This document shows, piece by piece, positions 16,309 to 25,827 of a DNA stretch of 64,000 nucleotides. A program made the position numbers and the translations under genes. This DNA is from Clostridia bacterium. Its GTDB lineage: Bacteria > Bacillota > Clostridia > Christensenellales > CAG-314. A model generated the notes under the pieces. The model saw nothing but the letters and a program-made list of their open reading frames with translations, did not search any database and was not told the DNA's origin. The stretch covers positions 39,821 to 103,820 of the forward strand of contig JAFTHP010000028.1 in the NCBI GenBank assembly GCA_017457305.1, written 5' to 3'. Position 1 is the stretch's first letter. Every line of letters begins with the position of its first letter.

Positions 16309-17229
16309 TTATTTGTTTTTTGGAGCTTTGGCAAGCAACGTAAAGTACCTGTCATCGCCATCGGGAAAAACGGTTACAATCTTCTTTCCCTTGTTTTGTG
16401 GATCTTTGGCAAGTCGAACAGCTGCAACGATGTTAGCTGCAGAAGACAAACCACAGCAATAGCCTTGTTTTAGGTTGAGTGTGTAGAACATATCCATTGT
16501 TTGCTCGTCCGTTACAAGTTCGATGCTATCTACAAGATCGGGCTGATAAAGCTTGGGAACAAACCCTGCACCAATGCCTTGAATTGCGTGTTGTCCCTTT
16601 TCCCCTCGGCTGATAATTGGACTGGATGCTGGCTCTACCCCAACAATCTTGCAGCTAGGAAAGGCTTGCTTTAGCTTGGTTGCTGTGCCAATAAGTGTAC
16701 CGCTGGTTCCAATACCTGCAACAAAAATGTCCACGTTGTCAATTTGATTGACAATTTCTTCCCCAGTGGAAACAACGTGAGCTTGCACGTTTTGTGGATT
16801 TTCAAATTGACGCATAAGCAAATGCTTGGGTTGACTGGCAAGTTCTTCGGCCATATCCACAGCACCTTGCATACCAAGAGCGCCTTCGGTTAGCACAAGT
16901 TGAGCACCAAGTCCTTGCAAAAGATTGCGACGTTCTTCGCTCATTGTATCGGGCATGGTAAGTAGCACCCTGTAGCCACGCTTTGCACCAATGTAGGCAA
17001 GGGATATTCCCATGTTACCGCTGGTTGCTTCCACAATTGTGTAGCCCGGCTTGAGCAATCCATCTTGCTCAGCTTGCAAAATCATTTGCAATGCTGGACG
17101 ATCCTTGATGCTACCAGTAGCATTTTGCGTTTCGTCCTTTACAAAAATGTCTGCTTCAAAATCTTCTTCATAGGGAATAAGGGGTGTGTTACCTATACCC
17201 AATGGTGTTGCGTGTTTGTAAAAATCCAT
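16309..17229 (-). CDS. cysK: Cysteine synthase (O-acetylserine sulfhydrylase)
   Basis: A 306-residue PLP enzyme making cysteine from O-acetylserine and sulfide. The PLP lysine lies in GSIKDRPA (about residues 41-48), the substrate loop is EATSGNMGISLA, the phosphate-binding loop is GIGTSGTLIG, and the C-terminus has VFPDGDDRY. Length matches CysK/CysM. GAGGT precedes the ATG. It is transcribed alone. Cystathionine beta-synthase-type activity is an alternative within this fold, but nothing specific supports it. Confidence 0.92.
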   Translation of the reverse strand: MDFYKHATPLGIGNTPLIPYEEDFEADIFVKDETQNATGSIKDRPALQMILQAEQDGLLKPGYTIVEATSGNMGISLAYIGAKRGYRVLLTMPDTMSEERRNLLQGLGAQLVLTEGALGMQGAVDMAEELASQPKHLLMRQFENPQNVQAHVVSTGEEIVNQIDNVDIFVAGIGTSGTLIGTATKLKQAFPSCKIVGVEPASSPIISRGEKGQHAIQGIGAGFVPKLYQPDLVDSIELVTDEQTMDMFYTLNLKQGYCCGLSSAANIVAAVRLAKDPQNKGKKIVTVFPDGDDRYFTLLAKAPKNK

Positions 17230-17340
17230 AGTGGTTTTACCTCGATAATTGCATAGTTTGGTTGTTAAATAGACTTGGTTGTAGTACTAAAGTAAATAAG
17301 TGTGCAAATATAACTCAAAACATAACTACTAACAAATTAC

Positions 17341-17369
17341 AACAAAAGGGCGACATTTCGCCCTTGTTG
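17341..17369 (-). terminator. Terminator of leuS
   Basis: The stem AAGGGCGA/TCGCCCTT, extended by CAACA/TGTTG-like pairs, lies 10 bp beyond the leuS stop. On the minus strand it is followed by TTTTGTTG. Confidence 0.75.
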
Positions 17370-17378
17370 CTAGTATGT

Positions 17379-19808
17379 TTATAAAATAATATTTACAAGT
17401 CTTCCTGGAATTACAATAACCTTCTTGGGGGTTGCTCCTGCAAGAAGTTCTACCACCTTGCTGTCGGCAAGCACCAATGCTTCTAGTTGCTTTGGAGAAA
17501 GGGTTACGTCAACTGTGATACGTGTCTTGGGGCGGCTGTTAAATTGAACAAGCATTTCAGCTTCGGCAACCTTTGTTGCACTTTCGTCATAAACAGGGAA
17601 AGACTCAACAATGATGCTACCGCTGTGTCCAGTTTGTTGCCACAATTCTTCGGCAAAGTGTGGAGCAAGAGGGCAAAGCATCTTCAACAAATCGTCCACT
17701 GTGTCGCGGTAGAGTTTGCTGTTCTTTGCTGGTTGCGCTTCGTACTTGGACAATGCGTTTACAAGTTCCATCATACGAGCTACCGCTGTGTTGAAGGAGA
17801 ATTGTGGGTAATCGGCATCCACAGCCTTGATTGTGCAATGTCTTACACGATTGAGTTCCTTTTCCGCAGCACCAAATTGCTCTGTTGTTGGATAATCTGC
17901 ATAAGCTGCAAGTACGTATCTTTCGGCACGGTCCAACCACTTGTTGATAGCCTTGATGCCGTCTTCTGACCATGGGCCACCTTCGGTGTACTTAAAGCCA
18001 AATGCCATGTATACACGGAAAACGTCTGCGCCAAATTCGTTTACATATTCGTCTGGGCTGATAACGTTGCCGTGAGATTTGCTCATACGATTTCCATCTG
18101 GTCCCAAAATGATACCTTGGTGAACAAGGGACTTAAATGGTTCGTCAAAGTGTAGATATCCCATATCGCGAAGTGCCTTGGTGATGAAGCGCGCGTACAA
18201 CAAGTGCATGCAAGCGTGTTCTGCACCACCAACGTACTTGTCTACTGGGAGCATCTTGTCGATCCACTCGGTGTTGAAAGGTTCGCTGTTGTTGTGAGCA
18301 TCTGGATAACGAAGGTAGTACCAGCTGCTGCAAACAAACGTATCCAACGTGTCGGCATCGCGAGTTGCTTGAGCACCGCACTTGGGACAAACAACGTCAT
18401 GAACAAACTTTTGGTGTTTAGCAAGTGGGCTGGTTCCATCTGGACGGAATTCAACGTCGTAAGGAAGTTTTACTGGAAGGTTTTCATCCAATACTTCGCC
18501 ACAATGTGGGCAGTGAATTACAGGGATTGGAGCACCCCAGTATCTTTGACGAGAAACAAGCCAGTCACGCAAACGATAGTTTGTTTTTAGTTCGCCCTTG
18601 CCCATTGTTGCAAGTTCTTCTACCACAGCAACACGACCTTGTTCGCTTGTTAGACCATCGAACTTGCCGCTGTTGCACATTACGCCGTAGTCGCAGAAAG
18701 GCAGGCTGTCGTCAACGTCGGCAGTTGCGCCCTTGATAACACGGTTGATACCCAAGTTGTGCTTTTGTGCAAACTTGTAGTCGCGTGCGTCGTGTGATGG
18801 TACACCCATAACGGCACCAGTACCATATCCTGCAAGAACGTAATCGCCAATCCAAATTTCCACCTTGTCGCCATTGATTGGGTTGATTGCGTACGCACCT
18901 GTGAACACGCCTGTCTTTTCCTTTGCGGTAGACAAACGTTCAATTTCGTTGGTCTTGGCAACTTCGGCACAGTAATCTTCTACCGCTTGACGGTGTTCGT
19001 CTGTTGTGATCTTTGCAACCAATTCGTGTTCGGGAGCAAGAACAACGTAGGTGCAACCGAACAACGTGTCGGCACGTGTTGTAAATACCTTGAAACTGCC
19101 TGTTCCGTCAGCCAAATCAGATACGATTTCGCCACCAACGGATTTGCCAATCCAGTTGCGTTGCATTGCCTTGGTTTTTTCTGGCCAATCTAGGTTGTCT
19201 AGTTCGGAAAGAAGTTCTTCGGCATAGGCGGTAATCTTGAAGAACCATTGTGTAAGGTCCTTTTTGATAACTTGACTATCACAACGTTCGCAATGGCCAT
19301 CTACTACTTGTTCGTTAGCAAGAACGGTGTTGCAACTTGGACACCAGTTTACGGGTGCCTTTTTGCGGTATGCCAATCCGTGCTTGTAAAGTTGACAAAA
19401 TAGCCATTGTGTCCACTTGTAGTAATCGGGCATACAAGTTTTGATTTCGTGATTCCAATCGAACATAGCACCAATGTTTTTGAGTTGCTGTTCCATAACT
19501 TCAATGTTGTGGATGGTGCTATCTTGTGGGTGAACGCCCGTCTTGATGGCGTAGTTTTCCGCTGGCAAGCCAAATGCGTCAAAGCCCATTGGTTGGAAGA
19601 CGTTTTTGCCTTTCATAATTTGATAGCGAGCAAAGCTATCTGTCAAAGCATAGTTGTACCAGTGTCCCAAGTGAAGTTTTGCACCACTTGGATAGCTGAA
19701 CATTTCCAAAACGTAGTATTTGTTATCTGTGTTGGTTGGATCAAATTGGTAAACGGGTTGTTCTGCCCACAATTTGTTCCATTTTTGTTCTACTGCAATT
19801 TTGTCCAT
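17379..19808 (-). CDS. leuS: Leucine--tRNA ligase
   Basis: An 809-residue class I synthetase charging tRNA-Leu. HIGH-type motif: [22 protein letters not shown] motif: [18 protein letters not shown] zinc-binding module with [13 protein letters not shown] and CERCDSQ lies at about 155-180, and the CP1 editing domain follows at about 220-410. The anticodon-binding and C-terminal domains are complete. The start is the ATG at 19808, with AGGGG 6 nt upstream; the frame stays open to 20144 but the extra 112 codons are unlike any LeuRS N-terminus. Single-gene transcript with its own terminator. Confidence 0.97.
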   Translation of the reverse strand: MDKIAVEQKWNKLWAEQPVYQFDPTNTDNKYYVLEMFSYPSGAKLHLGHWYNYALTDSFARYQIMKGKNVFQPMGFDAFGLPAENYAIKTGVHPQDSTIHNIEVMEQQLKNIGAMFDWNHEIKTCMPDYYKWTQWLFCQLYKHGLAYRKKAPVNWCPSCNTVLANEQVVDGHCERCDSQVIKKDLTQWFFKITAYAEELLSELDNLDWPEKTKAMQRNWIGKSVGGEIVSDLADGTGSFKVFTTRADTLFGCTYVVLAPEHELVAKITTDEHRQAVEDYCAEVAKTNEIERLSTAKEKTGVFTGAYAINPINGDKVEIWIGDYVLAGYGTGAVMGVPSHDARDYKFAQKHNLGINRVIKGATADVDDSLPFCDYGVMCNSGKFDGLTSEQGRVAVVEELATMGKGELKTNYRLRDWLVSRQRYWGAPIPVIHCPHCGEVLDENLPVKLPYDVEFRPDGTSPLAKHQKFVHDVVCPKCGAQATRDADTLDTFVCSSWYYLRYPDAHNNSEPFNTEWIDKMLPVDKYVGGAEHACMHLLYARFITKALRDMGYLHFDEPFKSLVHQGIILGPDGNRMSKSHGNVISPDEYVNEFGADVFRVYMAFGFKYTEGGPWSEDGIKAINKWLDRAERYVLAAYADYPTTEQFGAAEKELNRVRHCTIKAVDADYPQFSFNTAVARMMELVNALSKYEAQPAKNSKLYRDTVDDLLKMLCPLAPHFAEELWQQTGHSGSIIVESFPVYDESATKVAEAEMLVQFNSRPKTRITVDVTLSPKQLEALVLADSKVVELLAGATPKKVIVIPGRLVNIIL

Positions 19809-19879
19809 AGTAGACCCCTTATTATTTATAATAATAAGATTGTATTCCAACAGGCAAAAGTTGTCAAGCAAAGCAAAAT

Positions 19880-19919
19880 AGAAAACAGCGAAAGGAATAT
19901 CCCTTCCGCTGTTTTTTTG
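19880..19919 (-). terminator. Terminator of the ABC importer operon
   Basis: ACAGCG-AAAGG pairs with CCTTC-CGCTGT, with A and T runs on both sides. It lies downstream of the last permease gene and resembles the stems at 49527 and 60655. Confidence 0.75.
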
Positions 19920-19936
19920 TTGATATAAATAAGTTG

Positions 19937-20953
19937 TTATCTTTGTCCCTTGTCGTATGGAATACCTTCCGCCTTGGGTGCGCGTGACTTTTTGGAAGTG
20001 AACGCCAACACAATTAGTGTTACAAGGTAAGGAAGTAGGTTGTACAAGTCGCTGGAGAAGAATGCTACATTTTGGCTGAGTTCCTTGAGAAGGTAAATTC
20101 CGTCCCCGTTGATATCGATGGATGCGTAAGCCGCTGCAAGGCACTTGAGCAAACCAAACACAAAGGATACAATTGCAATGTTCAATGGCTTCCAGTTACC
20201 AAAAATCATGATGGCAAGAGCAAGGAAACCAAATCCTGCAACGGCACCAGTTGCGCTACCACCGTCGATGGTAAGAGCGTATGTGTAGCCGCCGATACCT
20301 GCAAGTGCGCCGGAGATTGTTGTGCCGATATATCTCATCTTGTAAACGTTGATACCAACACTATCTGCCGCTTGTGGGTGTTCACCGCAGGAACGAAGTC
20401 TAAGACCAAACTTTGTGCGGTACAAAATGATGGACAAAACAACAAATATTGCAACGCAAATAAAGGTTGTGATGTAGGTTCTATCAAAGAAGATGGCAAG
20501 CAAATCGTGGAAGAAACCTTCCCCTTGTGGCATCTTGATGATACACCAGCTTGCAGCGTCAATCTTTAGTTGAATCTTGTTTTGGTTGAAGAATACGTTT
20601 GCAACGAACAATACAATAGCAGGAGCAATAAGGTTCAATGCTGTACCTGTAATTGTTTGGTCTGCCTTCCACTTGATGGAAGCATAGCTTAGTAGTAACG
20701 AGAATGCTGCACCAATGCCAGCGGCAAGGATAAATCCAATAATGATGGAAAGTTGTGCACCAAATGAACCTGGCAAGAACATTCCGCTTTCTTGCAAAAC
20801 GCGAACAATAGCTGCGCAAATAAATGCGCCCATAATCATGATACCTTCGAGAGCAAGGTTGATGATACCGCTACGCTCTGCAAATACACCTGCAAGAGCA
20901 ACAATAAGCATTGGCACCATGTAACGGATGGTTTGTTGAAGTAGAAATACCAT
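19937..20953 (-). CDS. ABC transporter permease, nucleoside/BMP family, second subunit
   Basis: A 338-residue inner-membrane permease of the branched-chain-type (BPD_transp_2) family. About nine hydrophobic segments are seen, and the EAA-like region reads [29 protein letters not shown]. Its counterpart in the first permease is YELRACGSNRHSAKYAG. It starts 2 bp after the stop of the first permease, so the two are coupled. Together with the ATPase and the BMP lipoprotein it would form a nucleoside importer of the NupNOPQ/BmpA type. The neighbouring deoD is far away, so the substrate is inferred from family only. Confidence 0.9.
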   Translation of the reverse strand: MVFLLQQTIRYMVPMLIVALAGVFAERSGIINLALEGIMIMGAFICAAIVRVLQESGMFLPGSFGAQLSIIIGFILAAGIGAAFSLLLSYASIKWKADQTITGTALNLIAPAIVLFVANVFFNQNKIQLKIDAASWCIIKMPQGEGFFHDLLAIFFDRTYITTFICVAIFVVLSIILYRTKFGLRLRSCGEHPQAADSVGINVYKMRYIGTTISGALAGIGGYTYALTIDGGSATGAVAGFGFLALAIMIFGNWKPLNIAIVSFVFGLLKCLAAAYASIDINGDGIYLLKELSQNVAFFSSDLYNLLPYLVTLIVLAFTSKKSRAPKAEGIPYDKGQR

Positions 20954-20955
20954 AG

Positions 20956-22320
20956 TTATTCACCTGCCTCCTGCTCTGTATTTTGTTGAGGTTCAACCTC
21001 GGTTATTGCTGGAGCAACTGTTTCGGCTGTTGCTGGGGCAACTTCTTGCGCCTTCTTTTTTGCAAAGATTTTACCAGAAAGGATATCCTTGAACAACAAA
21101 GAGAAAGCACTTAGGTAAATGATGATTGCTACAATCAAGTCGCTAATGTACTTGTTGTACGCTGTTGCACCACGAATTTGTTCGCCAGCAATGTTGATGT
21201 ATGCCATGAACATAGATGCAAAGATTGTTCCAATAGGATTGTTGTATGCCAACAATGCAACAGGGATACCGTTGAAGCCTTCTGCTGGAAGGGACATATT
21301 GTTTGTCCAAGCGTATTCGGTGTGACCACTCAAGAAATACAATGATGCACCAGCTGCGGCAAGTGCGCCTGCAATACCCATAGAAAGGATAATGCTCCGA
21401 GTGTCGTTCATGCCTGCGTACTTAGCAGAGTGTCTGTTGCTACCGCAAGCACGAAGTTCATAACCAAATACTGTGCGGTTAATTACAATGTACAAAACAA
21501 TTGCAACTATAATGGCAATTAGGATACCGCCGCTAACTTGGCTACCTGGGAACAACTTGTCCATACCAAACGTTGGGGTAACTACGCCGTTTGTGCTTGT
21601 TTTTAGGATGAATCCTGATTTTGTGTTGTCTACAAAGTTAACAAATTGTGCACCAGCTGCGCCCTTGTTGTTGTCCGCCTGGAAGAACCAGTGAACCAAG
21701 TTGATGGAAATCCAGTTGGTCATAATACAAGTGATAACTTCGTTTACGTTCAAAAATGCTTTGAACAAACCAGGGATGCAACCCCAAAGGAATCCTGCCG
21801 CCATACCAGCTAGCAATGCTAGTAGCCAAACAAAGAAGGGGTTAACAACTGTTGTATCCATGGAAAGTGCAACTACCAACGTTGCCCACGTGCCCATTAG
21901 GTATTGACCAGAAGCACCAATGTTGAACAAACCTGTTTTAAAAGCAATTGCTACCGACAAACCCGTCATAAGAAGAGGCATTGCACGGAAAAGCATATCG
22001 CCAAATAGTTGTGGGTTAAAGCCAAAGGAAAGTGCGCCCGTGTCGGTACGACCTGTGTAAAAGATACCGCCAATGAGGATGCGGAACGCTTCGATAGCTG
22101 ACTTAAATGTTATTGCTGGTGAGAAAATAGCAAATAACAACAAAAATACAAAACCAATAACTACACCCGACAAGATAGCAAGCAAAGATGATGATGCGTT
22201 GCGTGTGCCTTGCTTATTCCAAAAAGTTTTGAGTTTTGGCTCAACTTCTGGACTGGGAGCAACTACAAGCGACTTGAACCATCTGCCAATTTTTGCAAAA
22301 AATTCTTTTACTTTGCTCAT
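20956..22320 (-). CDS. ABC transporter permease, nucleoside/BMP family, first subunit
   Basis: A 454-residue permease. It is longer than its partner because of an N-terminal cytosolic extension of about 45 residues and an acidic, alanine/glutamate-rich C-terminal tail (EVAPATAETVAPAITEVE). Membrane helices begin at about residue 45 (LLAILSGVVIGFVFLLLFA). The coupling region GYELRACGSNRHSAKYAGMN matches the YjfF/NupP group. The ATG overlaps the ATPase stop by one base (TAATG), a sign of tight translational coupling. It lies second in the ATPase-permease-permease operon. Confidence 0.9.
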   Translation of the reverse strand: MSKVKEFFAKIGRWFKSLVVAPSPEVEPKLKTFWNKQGTRNASSSLLAILSGVVIGFVFLLLFAIFSPAITFKSAIEAFRILIGGIFYTGRTDTGALSFGFNPQLFGDMLFRAMPLLMTGLSVAIAFKTGLFNIGASGQYLMGTWATLVVALSMDTTVVNPFFVWLLALLAGMAAGFLWGCIPGLFKAFLNVNEVITCIMTNWISINLVHWFFQADNNKGAAGAQFVNFVDNTKSGFILKTSTNGVVTPTFGMDKLFPGSQVSGGILIAIIVAIVLYIVINRTVFGYELRACGSNRHSAKYAGMNDTRSIILSMGIAGALAAAGASLYFLSGHTEYAWTNNMSLPAEGFNGIPVALLAYNNPIGTIFASMFMAYINIAGEQIRGATAYNKYISDLIVAIIIYLSAFSLLFKDILSGKIFAKKKAQEVAPATAETVAPAITEVEPQQNTEQEAGE

Positions 22321-23879
22321 TACGCATCCACCTCCTCAGCAGTTTGTTGTTTGTTTTGACGCTTTGCGCCAGACATATACAAGCCAAGTTCTTGTACGGT
22401 AACTTGTTTTGGATCAAATTCGCCCACGATTTCCCCTTCGGTCATAACAAGAATTCTGTCCGAAAGGTTCATAACTTCGTCTAGTTCCAAGGAAACAAGC
22501 AAGATTGCGGCACCTTCGTCACGACGCTTTACGATTTGTTTGTGGATGTACTCGATAGCGCCTACGTCCAAGCCACGAGTGGGTTGAACTGCTACAAGCA
22601 ACTTGTGGTCACGATCCATTTCTCTAGCGACGATAGCCTTTTGTTGGTTACCACCAGACATGCTGCGAGTGATTGTTACAGAACCTTGACTGCTACGAAC
22701 GTCAAAACGTTCAATTAGTTCGTCGGAGTACTTGCGTACTTCTTCAAAACGGATGAACCCTGCCTTTTGGAAACGTGGTTCAAAGTAACGTTGGATAGCC
22801 ATGTTTTGATCCAGCGTGTAGTCCAAAACAAGACCATGCTTGTGTCTATCTTCTGGGATGTGGCTCATGCCGTGTGTGTTGCGGAAGCGGATGGACTTGT
22901 TTGTGATATCGTTGCCACAAAGCACAATTCGGCTACCGCTTTCGGCTCTTTCTAGACCGGTGATGCCGTAAACCAATTCCGTTTGTCCGTTGCCGTCGAT
23001 ACCAGCAATACAAACAATTTCGCCAGCACGAACGTCAAAGGAAACGTTGTTAACAGCGTTCTTTTTGTTGCGCTTGTTGCGGATGGACAGGTTGTTTACA
23101 GACAAAACAACTTCGCCTGGATTAGCAGGGGCCTTTTCTACTGTAAGATTTACGCTGTGACCAACCATCATTTCAGAAAGTTCCTGTGGATTTGTGTCGC
23201 AAGTGTTAACAGTACCAATGTACTTGCCCTTGCGCAAAACGGTTACTCTGTCGGAAACTTCCATAATTTCGTTTAGCTTGTGTGTGATGAACAAAATGGA
23301 TTTGCCTTCGGCTGCAAGTCCCTTCATAATGGACATAAGCTCGGTAATTTCCTGTGGTGTCAACACGGCTGTTGGTTCGTCAAAAATGAGGATTTCGTTG
23401 TCGCGATACAACATTTTGAGGATTTCCGTTCTTTGTTGCATACCAACGGTGATATTTTCTACCAACGCATCTGGATCAACGTTTAGACCGTATTTTTGAG
23501 AAAGTTCCAAAACCTTGGCTCTAGCTTCCTTCTTTTGAATAAACCCGTGTTTTGTTGTTTCAGCACCAAGGATGATGTTATCCAAAACGCTAAATACTTC
23601 TACAAGTTTGAAGTGTTGATGCACCATTCCAATGCCCAATGCGTTTGCGTCATTAGGATCTTTGATGGTAACTTCTTGGCCGTTCTTTTTGATTACTCCC
23701 TTTTCTGCTCGATAAAGACCGAAAAGTACGCTCATGAGTGTTGATTTGCCCGCGCCGTTTTCCCCTAGCAAGGCGTGGATTTCCCCCTTTCGTAGTTGCA
23801 AAGTAACGTTGTCGTTTGCAATTAGTCCAGGAAACTCTTTTGTGATGTTCAACATCTCAATAATGTAATTATTGTCCAT
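22320..23879 (-). CDS. ABC transporter ATP-binding protein, two nucleotide-binding domains (sugar/nucleoside type)
   Basis: A 519-residue protein with two fused ATPase domains. The first has Walker A GENGAGKS (about 37-44), a signature region reading VENITVGMQQRTEI, and Walker B ILIFDEPTA. The second has the degenerate Walker A GIDGNGQT, the signature RSMSGGNQQKAIVAREM and LLVAVQPTRGLDVGA. This layout is typical of MglA/RbsA/NupO proteins. The ATG at 23879 is preceded by AAGGAAGG; an in-frame start at 23903 is less likely. It energises import through the two permeases downstream. Between it and the BMP gene lies a 529-bp gap with its own terminator. Confidence 0.93.
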   Translation of the reverse strand: MDNNYIIEMLNITKEFPGLIANDNVTLQLRKGEIHALLGENGAGKSTLMSVLFGLYRAEKGVIKKNGQEVTIKDPNDANALGIGMVHQHFKLVEVFSVLDNIILGAETTKHGFIQKKEARAKVLELSQKYGLNVDPDALVENITVGMQQRTEILKMLYRDNEILIFDEPTAVLTPQEITELMSIMKGLAAEGKSILFITHKLNEIMEVSDRVTVLRKGKYIGTVNTCDTNPQELSEMMVGHSVNLTVEKAPANPGEVVLSVNNLSIRNKRNKKNAVNNVSFDVRAGEIVCIAGIDGNGQTELVYGITGLERAESGSRIVLCGNDITNKSIRFRNTHGMSHIPEDRHKHGLVLDYTLDQNMAIQRYFEPRFQKAGFIRFEEVRKYSDELIERFDVRSSQGSVTITRSMSGGNQQKAIVAREMDRDHKLLVAVQPTRGLDVGAIEYIHKQIVKRRDEGAAILLVSLELDEVMNLSDRILVMTEGEIVGEFDPKQVTVQELGLYMSGAKRQNKQQTAEEVDA

Positions 23880-24072
23880 CGGATTTGTCCCTTCCTTGTG
23901 CATATTTATAGCAGCAATGTGCTACATAGATAAAATAATTATACCCCATAAATCAAACTTTTGCAATTAAACACAAATATAAATATATATCGATATTATG
24001 TATGATTGTTGCGTTGTTGTAAATTTTGCCTATACAAGGGCTAATTTTTGAATCCACTATCCCGCAAACAGC

Positions 24073-24353
24073 AAAATCAACCAGACGTTGCGAGATAGCC
24101 GGGCTATTGAGCAATAGATGGTTGGTTAGTTGCAAGCGATTTTGGCGGATGCAATACGAGCAAGCGCGATTTTGTTGCGAAGGCGCATACCTAGACGGTC
24201 TGTAACTGAGCAAAAAACCGATGATTGCGCCAGCATAGCTGGACCACTAGTGGCATTATCAAGCAATAAACTAGATATAGTAAATCGCTGGATAACACGA
24301 ACTAGAAAACACGCCACGTGTGCAAAAAATCAACCAGACGTTGCGAGATAGCC
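24073..24353. repeat. Direct repeat pair of 28 bp within a long intergenic gap
   Basis: The gap 23880-24408 contains no convincing gene. Two identical 28-bp copies lie at 24073-24100 and 24326-24353; each begins AAAATCAACC and ends GCGAGATAGCC. Between them are short palindromes (CCACTAGTGG near 24241 and CCAGC-ATA-GCTGG near 24230). The block could be the remnant of a small inserted element or a structured leader of the ATPase operon. Confidence 0.7.
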
Positions 24354-24360
24354 CAACAAC

Positions 24361-24389
24361 AAAAAAAGGCAACGCGTGTGCGTTGCCTT
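24361..24389 (-). terminator. Terminator of the BMP lipoprotein gene
   Basis: AGGCAACGC (24367-24375) and GCGTTGCCT (24380-24388) form a perfect 9-bp stem with a 4-base loop. On the minus strand it is followed by seven T. Partial termination here would make more binding protein than transporter, a common pattern. Confidence 0.9.
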
Positions 24390-24408
24390 AGATGTGTTTG
24401 TTCAACTA

Positions 24409-25518
24409 TTAAATGTCGTAGCTGAAGTTGATGTTGTCAAGAAGAGCTGCTTTTGCTGCAATTGTGAGCCAGTTTGCATCGTTGTCGATTTCAACTTCGC
24501 CAGCCTTGATTTTGCCAAGAAGTTCTTCGTAATCTTTTACGGAGAAGTTCTTCATGCTCCATGTAGCTGTTGGAAGACCTACAGCGTTGTCTTTTGCACC
24601 AAGGTTGATTTGCTTGTTAGCAAGGTCAGAAGCCCATTTTCCAGCGTAGAAAGCATCAAGAGCGTAGATAACGGATTCTTTAAGTCCCTTCATAGCGGAA
24701 GTAACAACTGTTTGGGATTGAGAAGATTGGTCAACGTCAACGCCGATAACCTTCTTGTCTGCTTCTGCAGCTGCTGCTGCAACGCTTGTGAACATGGAAC
24801 CACCGCAAGCAAATACAATTTCTGTACCAGATTGATACCAACCTGCGATTTGTGTTTGAAGTTCAGAAGAAGCACCGAAGCTTGAGCCGTAAAGGTGAGA
24901 AACCTTAACGTCTACTTTCTTACCAAGTTTAGCTGCTGCTGCATTGATACCTTGGATGTAACCAAAAGCGTATCTGTTGCAAGCTGCGTTTGTTGCGCCG
25001 CCACCGAATGTGCCGCCGAGCTTTGTGTAACCTTCCATAACTGCTGCGTAACCTGCAAGGTAACCACATTGTTCTTCTTGGAAAGCAATACCAACAAGGT
25101 TGTCAAGTCCCATTGTCCAACCGTCGATGAATACGAATTTAACTTCTGGGTTAGCTGGAACTACTTCTGCAAGAGCGTTACCAAATGCAAAACCTGGGCA
25201 AACAATAACTTTTGCGCCGTTGCCAATAGCAAGGTTGAATGCGTCAACGCGGTCTTTGTCTGTTGCATTTCCGCCGTTAGCTGGTTGGTAGTACTTGTAA
25301 GATTTACCATTTTCGTAAGCGTATGTCTTTACGCCTTCCCAAGTACCTTCGTTGAAAGAACCGTCCTTAAGATCGCCGATATCGGTAATCATAGCAATTT
25401 CGTATTTGCCATCTTCGGAAGTCATTTCGTCAGGAATAGTGTTTGAGCATGCTGCCAAAACTGCAAATGCACTAAACATCATTACTACTGCAAGAACAAT
25501 ACCAAATAGTTTTTTCAT
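24409..25518 (-). CDS. BMP family ABC transporter substrate-binding lipoprotein
   Basis: A 369-residue extracytoplasmic binding protein of the basic membrane protein (BmpA/Med/PnrA) family, which binds purine nucleosides where studied. The signal peptide is MKKLFGIVLAVVMMFSAFA with lipobox VLAAC. Family segments include DIGDLKDGSFNEGTWEG at the N-terminus, a central GFAFGNALAEV, EEQCGYLAGYAA and FACGGSMFTS. Late in the chain, VIGVDVDQSSQS fits the ligand-binding cleft. The ATG at 25518 follows GGAGAG. It is encoded ahead of the ATPase and two permeases but ends in its own terminator. Confidence 0.93.
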   Translation of the reverse strand: MKKLFGIVLAVVMMFSAFAVLAACSNTIPDEMTSEDGKYEIAMITDIGDLKDGSFNEGTWEGVKTYAYENGKSYKYYQPANGGNATDKDRVDAFNLAIGNGAKVIVCPGFAFGNALAEVVPANPEVKFVFIDGWTMGLDNLVGIAFQEEQCGYLAGYAAVMEGYTKLGGTFGGGATNAACNRYAFGYIQGINAAAAKLGKKVDVKVSHLYGSSFGASSELQTQIAGWYQSGTEIVFACGGSMFTSVAAAAAEADKKVIGVDVDQSSQSQTVVTSAMKGLKESVIYALDAFYAGKWASDLANKQINLGAKDNAVGLPTATWSMKNFSVKDYEELLGKIKAGEVEIDNDANWLTIAAKAALLDNINFSYDI

Positions 25519-25719
25519 GTTTTTCTCTCCTATTTTTTTTCTTGGGTTTCCCCTCCATATTTTGGCACATCTTGTGTGCTTGATATAATTGTAGTTGAGT
25601 TTTGGCAAAAAGTCAAACGAACAACACAAGGGAATTTGCATTTTTCTCCTTCAATTATTTTTATCGAAAATGCTCAAGAATAAAAAATATCAATATCTTG
25701 TGTTTTGTGCCGTTCTTTA

Positions 25720-25737
25720 CAGTTAACTGTTAACAGC
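25720..25737. promoter_or_regulatory. Overlapping palindromes upstream of the CE12 esterase gene
   Basis: CAGTTAACTG and CTGTTAACAG are two 10-bp palindromes overlapping by three bases, placed about 90 bp upstream of the esterase start codon in the divergent region 25519-25827. They may be an operator. No regulator gene is adjacent, and the rest of the region is plain AT-rich sequence. Confidence 0.4.
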
Positions 25738-25827
25738 TTTTAAGTGGTATTATTTTTAAGTCGGTATTGACTTTCCTTTTTAATTGTGTTACCATTTGTC
25801 CACCAATATTTTTTAAGAGGTGAAATT

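Noticed and set aside
14552..20144. T-box riboswitches before trpS, cysK or leuS
   Set aside because: The conserved T-box sequence (AGGGTGG-type) is absent and the upstream gaps are short or lack the expected stems.
19809..20144. 112-codon N-terminal extension of leuS
   Set aside because: It overlaps the terminator of the importer operon and part of the second permease gene, has no LeuRS similarity, and the ATG at 19808 has a good ribosome site.
24376..25446. Long plus-strand open frames opposite the BMP lipoprotein gene
   Set aside because: They are antisense to a well-supported gene, rich in cysteine from its codon pattern, and have no ribosome site.
25519..25827. Purine riboswitch before the BMP nucleoside-binding gene
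   Set aside because: No three-way junction with the conserved purine aptamer sequences could be seen.
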